Shown: piece by piece, positions 5,800-8,345 of the stretch
How positions within the stretch are numbered: the stretch's first letter is position 1
How the letters are laid out: each line of letters starts with the position of its first letter
Source: VRUE01 sp046733275
GTDB taxonomy: Bacteria; Actinomycetota; Thermoleophilia; Solirubrobacterales; 70-9
DNA: 8,345 bases
NCBI GenBank assembly: GCA_046733275.1
Contig: JBKPOW010000081.1
Location: 1-8,345 of the forward strand
Direction of reading: 5' to 3'
Program-made: the position numbers and the translations under genes
The notes under the pieces: generated by a model
The model's input: only the letters and a program-made list of their open reading frames with translations
Told to the model about the DNA's origin: nothing
The model's database searches: none

Positions 5800-6816
5800 G
5801 TGCCTGACCGGCGCGTGCGGTGGACCTGGGCCGCGATCGTCGTCCTGGTCGCCGGCTTCGCCGTCGCGCCGGTCCTCCTCTCCCACGATGTCTACAGCTA
5901 CGTCGATTACGCCCGCCTCGGCGTAGTCCACGGCCTCGACCCCTACCTCCACCCGCCGGCCGCGGCTCCCTTCGATCCCGCCTATAACCGGGTTACGTGG
6001 ATCGACGCGACCAGCGCCTACGGACCGCTCTTCACCCTGGCGACCTACCCGCTCACCGGGCTGCCGGTGTGGTGGGCGGTCGCCGCGCTCAAGGCGACGG
6101 CCGGCCTCTCGGTGCTGGCTATCACGATCCTCGTCGCCCGCGCGGCACCGGTGCGCGGCGTCCCGCCGCTCGGCGCGGCGGCCTTCGTCGCCCTCAATCC
6201 ACTTGTGCTGATCCACGTAGTAGGCGGCGCCCACAACGACGGCCTGGCGATGCTGGCCGCCGCCATCGGCGTCGCCGCCACGCTCACCGCCCTCGAGGCA
6301 AGCGCCGGCGGCGCATTCGTAGCCGCCTTCGCGATCAAGGCCCCCGCGGCCATCGCCGCCCCCTTCGCCCTGCTGGGTGCTGCGAGGAGAGGTCGAGTCC
6401 TGCTCGGCGCGGGCAGCGCGGCGCTGGCCCTCGGCGCCGCCGCCTACGCCGCCTTCGGCTGGAGCTGGCTCGACGCGCTCGGCCTCGCCGGCGAGAACCA
6501 GGACCGCACCACCCACATGAGCGTCCCGATCACCTTCGCCCGCCTCACCGGCCTCGATCCGACCGCCGTTCGCGCCACCGCCCTGGTCCTCTTCGGGCTG
6601 GCCTTCCTCTACCTGCTCGTCCGCACCTGGAAGGGGACCGACTGGCTCCGCGCGGCAGCCTGGGCCTCCCTCGCCCTCCTCGTGGCCACCGCCTGGCTCC
6701 TCCCCTGGTACCTGATCTGGGCCCTCCCCCTGGTCGCCCTCTCCAGAGACCGCCCGCTCCAGCTACTGACCCTGGCCCTGACTGCCTACCAGCTCCCCGC
6801 TCGGATGCCCCTCTAA
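5800..6816 (+). CDS. Polytopic GT-C glycosyltransferase, MptA/MptB-like mannosyltransferase
   Basis: The 338-residue membrane protein resembles polyprenol-phosphomannose-dependent alpha-1,6-mannosyltransferases (MptA/MptB group), which extend mannan chains of lipoglycans outside the membrane. Visible signatures are SHDVYSYVDYAR (28-39, on the first outer loop, with the Asp typical of GT-C active sites), GLDPY (45-49), SAYGPLF (72-78), LNPLVLIHVVGGAHNDGLAM (132-151), FAIKAP (177-182) and PWYLIWALP (302-310). There are roughly eight or nine hydrophobic segments. From memory of the family it is short, with only one helix before the SHDVYSY motif, so N-terminal helices may be lost. GTG 5800 has no clear ribosome site; the PBP stop 15 bp upstream is in the same phase, which bars extension. 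The 3' end overlaps the convergent flippase-like gene. The sugar and acceptor are inferred from family only. Confidence 0.75.
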   Translation: MPDRRVRWTWAAIVVLVAGFAVAPVLLSHDVYSYVDYARLGVVHGLDPYLHPPAAAPFDPAYNRVTWIDATSAYGPLFTLATYPLTGLPVWWAVAALKATAGLSVLAITILVARAAPVRGVPPLGAAAFVALNPLVLIHVVGGAHNDGLAMLAAAIGVAATLTALEASAGGAFVAAFAIKAPAAIAAPFALLGAARRGRVLLGAGSAALALGAAAYAAFGWSWLDALGLAGENQDRTTHMSVPITFARLTGLDPTAVRATALVLFGLAFLYLLVRTWKGTDWLRAAAWASLALLVATAWLLPWYLIWALPLVALSRDRPLQLLTLALTAYQLPARMPL

Positions 6817-7845
6817 CTCTTCCTCCTCGGGAGAGGGGTGCACGATGCCGGTCGGGATCGACCAGCCCTCGCGTTTGCCCAGAGCCGTGACCAGGCCGAC
6901 GTAGATCAGCTCGACCGCGGTCATCACGAAGCGGACGGCGATCGCGATCAGCGAGCCGACGGCGAAGCTCCTGCCCGGCAGCGCCCCCTTCACCGCCCAG
7001 GCGAAGGCTGCGTCGCGGATTCCGAGGCCCGCCGGCGCGACCAGGGTCACCAGCGCCGCGACGTAGCCGATCGCCTGCGCCGAGCCGACCGTGAGGATCT
7101 CGTCGGTGGAAATCGTCGCGACCGAGCGGGCGACGCAGTAGACGCCGACCGAGACCACGGCCCAGTTGAGCAGGTAGAAGAGGAGCAGGCCGATCACGCC
7201 GCGCAGCGGGATCACCGCCGGCAGCGCATCCCGGCCGAAGGCGCGAAGGACACGGTCGGCAAGGGGACGGAAGACGGCCGGGCTGAGCAGCACGACGAGC
7301 GCCGGGATGACCAGCAGCACGGCCCAGCGCAGCGGCTGGCCCTCGAGGTCAGGGTGGCTAATCAGGAAGTAGGCGGCGAAGGCGATCCCGGAGGTCGCCG
7401 AGATCGCCTGTTCGTAGACGATGCTCGCCATCGTGATCCGCCGCGGGACGCCGGCCCGCTCGGAGAGCAGCACCCGACCGAGCACGTAGAGAACGCTGCC
7501 CGGCACGTAGCGGGCGAGCAGCGGCTGACCCCAGGCGACCTGCGCCCGTCCGAACCCGATCCGGTAGCCGAGGGCACGCAGGATCAGGTCCCAGCCGAGG
7601 GCGCTGAGCGCGTAGAAGAGGGAGAGGAAGAGGAAGGCCGGGATCAGCCAGACGAGGTGGAAGTGGACCCCCTCGCCCTTGATCTCCGACCACTGGTTGA
7701 CCACGGTGAGGACGAGGAAGCCGAAGACGACGACCGCGATGCCGAGCTGGATCGCGAGGCGGACGCGCTTGCTGCGCGGGGGCCGTGCCCCGAAGCGCGA
7801 CGCGGTCTCGCCGATCCGGTGTAGGAGTGGTTGATCCTCTGCCAC
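6763..7845 (-). CDS. Flippase-like integral membrane protein (LPG synthase TM / UPF0104 family)
   Basis: The 360-residue protein has a basic cytoplasmic start and about eight membrane segments, near 29-50, 63-85, 140-163, 173-192, 215-240, 253-271, 275-287 and 295-322. The family signature is APAGLGIRDAAFAW (270-283), matching the 'P.G.G.R/E' loop of the domain shared by the MprF flippase and AglD-like proteins; the ARYVPGSV segment (111-118) also fits. No soluble aminoacyl-transferase domain follows, so it is not a full lysyl-phosphatidylglycerol synthase. Such stand-alone proteins are thought to move or bind membrane lipids or glycolipid intermediates. The nearby mannosyltransferase makes a glycolipid role plausible, but this is inference. 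The tail (339-360) is acidic then Gly/Gln-rich, and its last 17 codons overlap the convergent gene. The start is GTG 7845, with AAGGTG nine bases before it. Confidence 0.82.
   Translation of the reverse strand: MAEDQPLLHRIGETASRFGARPPRSKRVRLAIQLGIAVVVFGFLVLTVVNQWSEIKGEGVHFHLVWLIPAFLFLSLFYALSALGWDLILRALGYRIGFGRAQVAWGQPLLARYVPGSVLYVLGRVLLSERAGVPRRITMASIVYEQAISATSGIAFAAYFLISHPDLEGQPLRWAVLLVIPALVVLLSPAVFRPLADRVLRAFGRDALPAVIPLRGVIGLLLFYLLNWAVVSVGVYCVARSVATISTDEILTVGSAQAIGYVAALVTLVAPAGLGIRDAAFAWAVKGALPGRSFAVGSLIAIAVRFVMTAVELIYVGLVTALGKREGWSIPTGIVHPSPEEEELEGHPSGELVGSQGQGQ
6808..6838. terminator. Inverted repeat at the convergent gene junction
   Basis: CCCCTCT (6808-6814) and AGAGGGG (6832-6838) form a perfect 7-bp inverted repeat around 17 nt, spanning the mannosyltransferase stop and the coding tail of the flippase-like gene. 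A smaller CTCC-TCG-GGAG hairpin lies inside. No U-tract follows on either strand. It might help end transcription from one or both sides, but the long loop and GC-rich context make chance likely too. Confidence 0.25.
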
Positions 7846-7872
7846 GCTTGCCGCACCTTAGAGAATGGGTCA

Positions 7873-8345
7873 GTGGGCGAGTTCGACCTCTTGGAACGGA
7901 TCAGAGAACGGCTGCCGCCACCGGGGCCGCACCTGCGGCTCGGCAGCGGCGACGACGCCGCGATTGCCGTCCCGGGCGGGGCCACGGCGACCTCGGTCGA
8001 CGCGGTGGTCGACGGCGTCCACTTCCGGCGCGAGTGGAGCAGCCCGGCGCAGATCGGCGCCAAGGCGCTGGCCGTCGCCCTCTCCGACCTGGCGGCGATG
8101 GGCGCGGAGCCGGGCGAGGCCTACGTCGCCCTCGGCATCCCTCCGGACCTCGACGAAGACGGCTGCCTCGAGCTGCTCGACGGCCTCGCCGCCGTGGCCG
8201 AGGAGACGGGCACGGCGCTTGCCGGCGGCGACCTCAGCCGTGCGCCGGCGCTAACCCTGGCGGTGACCGTCGTCGGCCACGCCGAGCGGCCGGAGGAGCT
8301 GGTCAGGCGCTCGGGCGCCCGCCCGGGCGACGCGCTCGTCGTCAC
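7873..8345 (+). CDS. thiL: Thiamine-monophosphate kinase, 3' end outside window
   Basis: The first 157 codons are visible. ThiL phosphorylates thiamine monophosphate to thiamine diphosphate with ATP, the last step of cofactor synthesis in the cytoplasm. Family motifs appear in order: GEFDLLERIRERL (2-14), LGSGDDAAI (23-31, metal and nucleotide-binding Asp pair at 27-28), SVDAVVDGVHF (41-51), SDLAAMGAEP (71-80) and AGGDLSR (117-123). GTG 7873 gives the usual 'MGEFDL' start; the nearby ATG 7865 is in another frame. Only a weak purine-rich site lies upstream. It diverges from the flippase-like gene with 27 bp between start codons. Other AIR-synthase-fold enzymes (PurM, SelD, HypE) share the fold, but the SDLAAMGAEP and VHF motifs favour ThiL. 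Confidence 0.9.
   Translation, partial: MGEFDLLERIRERLPPPGPHLRLGSGDDAAIAVPGGATATSVDAVVDGVHFRREWSSPAQIGAKALAVALSDLAAMGAEPGEAYVALGIPPDLDEDGCLELLDGLAAVAEETGTALAGGDLSRAPALTLAVTVVGHAERPEELVRRSGARPGDALVV

Noticed and set aside
3196..6516. 1106-codon open frame on the minus strand
   Set aside because: It lies antisense to the MscS, PBP and mannosyltransferase genes, whose motifs are unmistakable. Its product is Arg/Gly/Asp/Glu-rich with no domain, as expected from the complement of GC-biased codons.
6838..7824. 328-codon open frame on the plus strand
   Set aside because: It is antisense to the flippase-like gene, with a charged, repetitive composition and no motif.
1..8345. tRNA, rRNA, CRISPR, transposon or att sites
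   Set aside because: I found no cloverleaf, repeat-spacer array, transposase motif or flanking duplication. This was by eye, not by a search program.

Overview
The window looks like chromosomal DNA from a high-GC actinobacterium. I would guess the class Thermoleophilia (Solirubrobacterales-like), from the strong G/C preference at third codon positions, frequent GTG starts, a secreted NHL-repeat protein and the envelope-gene repertoire. That placement is inference from gene style; there is no rRNA here to confirm it. I see no rRNA or tRNA genes, insertion sequences, CRISPR arrays or phage genes.

Layout: (1) 1-553, minus strand: 5' part of a secreted NHL/beta-propeller protein gene, running off the left edge. 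(2) 554-791: an AT-richer intergenic stretch with a good sigma70-type promoter, a structured 5' leader for the NHL gene, and a strong hairpin just after pyrE. (3) 792-3182, minus strand: a tight three-gene run in transcription order CPBP membrane protease, L,D-transpeptidase, pyrE, with gaps of 24 and 36 bp. (4) 3175-6816, plus strand: an MscS-type channel core with no normal start codon, a class A penicillin-binding protein, and a GT-C (MptB-like) mannosyltransferase, closely spaced and all in one reading phase. (5) 6763-7845, minus strand: a flippase-like (LPG synthase TM / UPF0104) membrane protein whose 3' end overlaps the mannosyltransferase 3' end by 54 bp. (6) 7873 to the right edge, plus strand: the first 157 codons of thiL, starting 27 bp from the divergent flippase-like gene.

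Most of the window concerns the cell envelope. The class A PBP makes glycan strands and 4-3 cross-links, the L,D-transpeptidase makes 3-3 cross-links or attaches proteins, the GT-C enzyme probably transfers mannose from a polyprenol carrier on the outer membrane face, and the flippase-like protein may move or bind a lipid. The MscS core and CPBP protease are membrane proteins often linked to stress or processing. pyrE and thiL are housekeeping genes for pyrimidine and thiamine metabolism.

I found no clearly new multi-gene system. The most useful leads are the structured leader RNA of the NHL gene, the MscS gene without a canonical start at a divergent junction, and the convergent and divergent gene junctions around the flippase-like gene.
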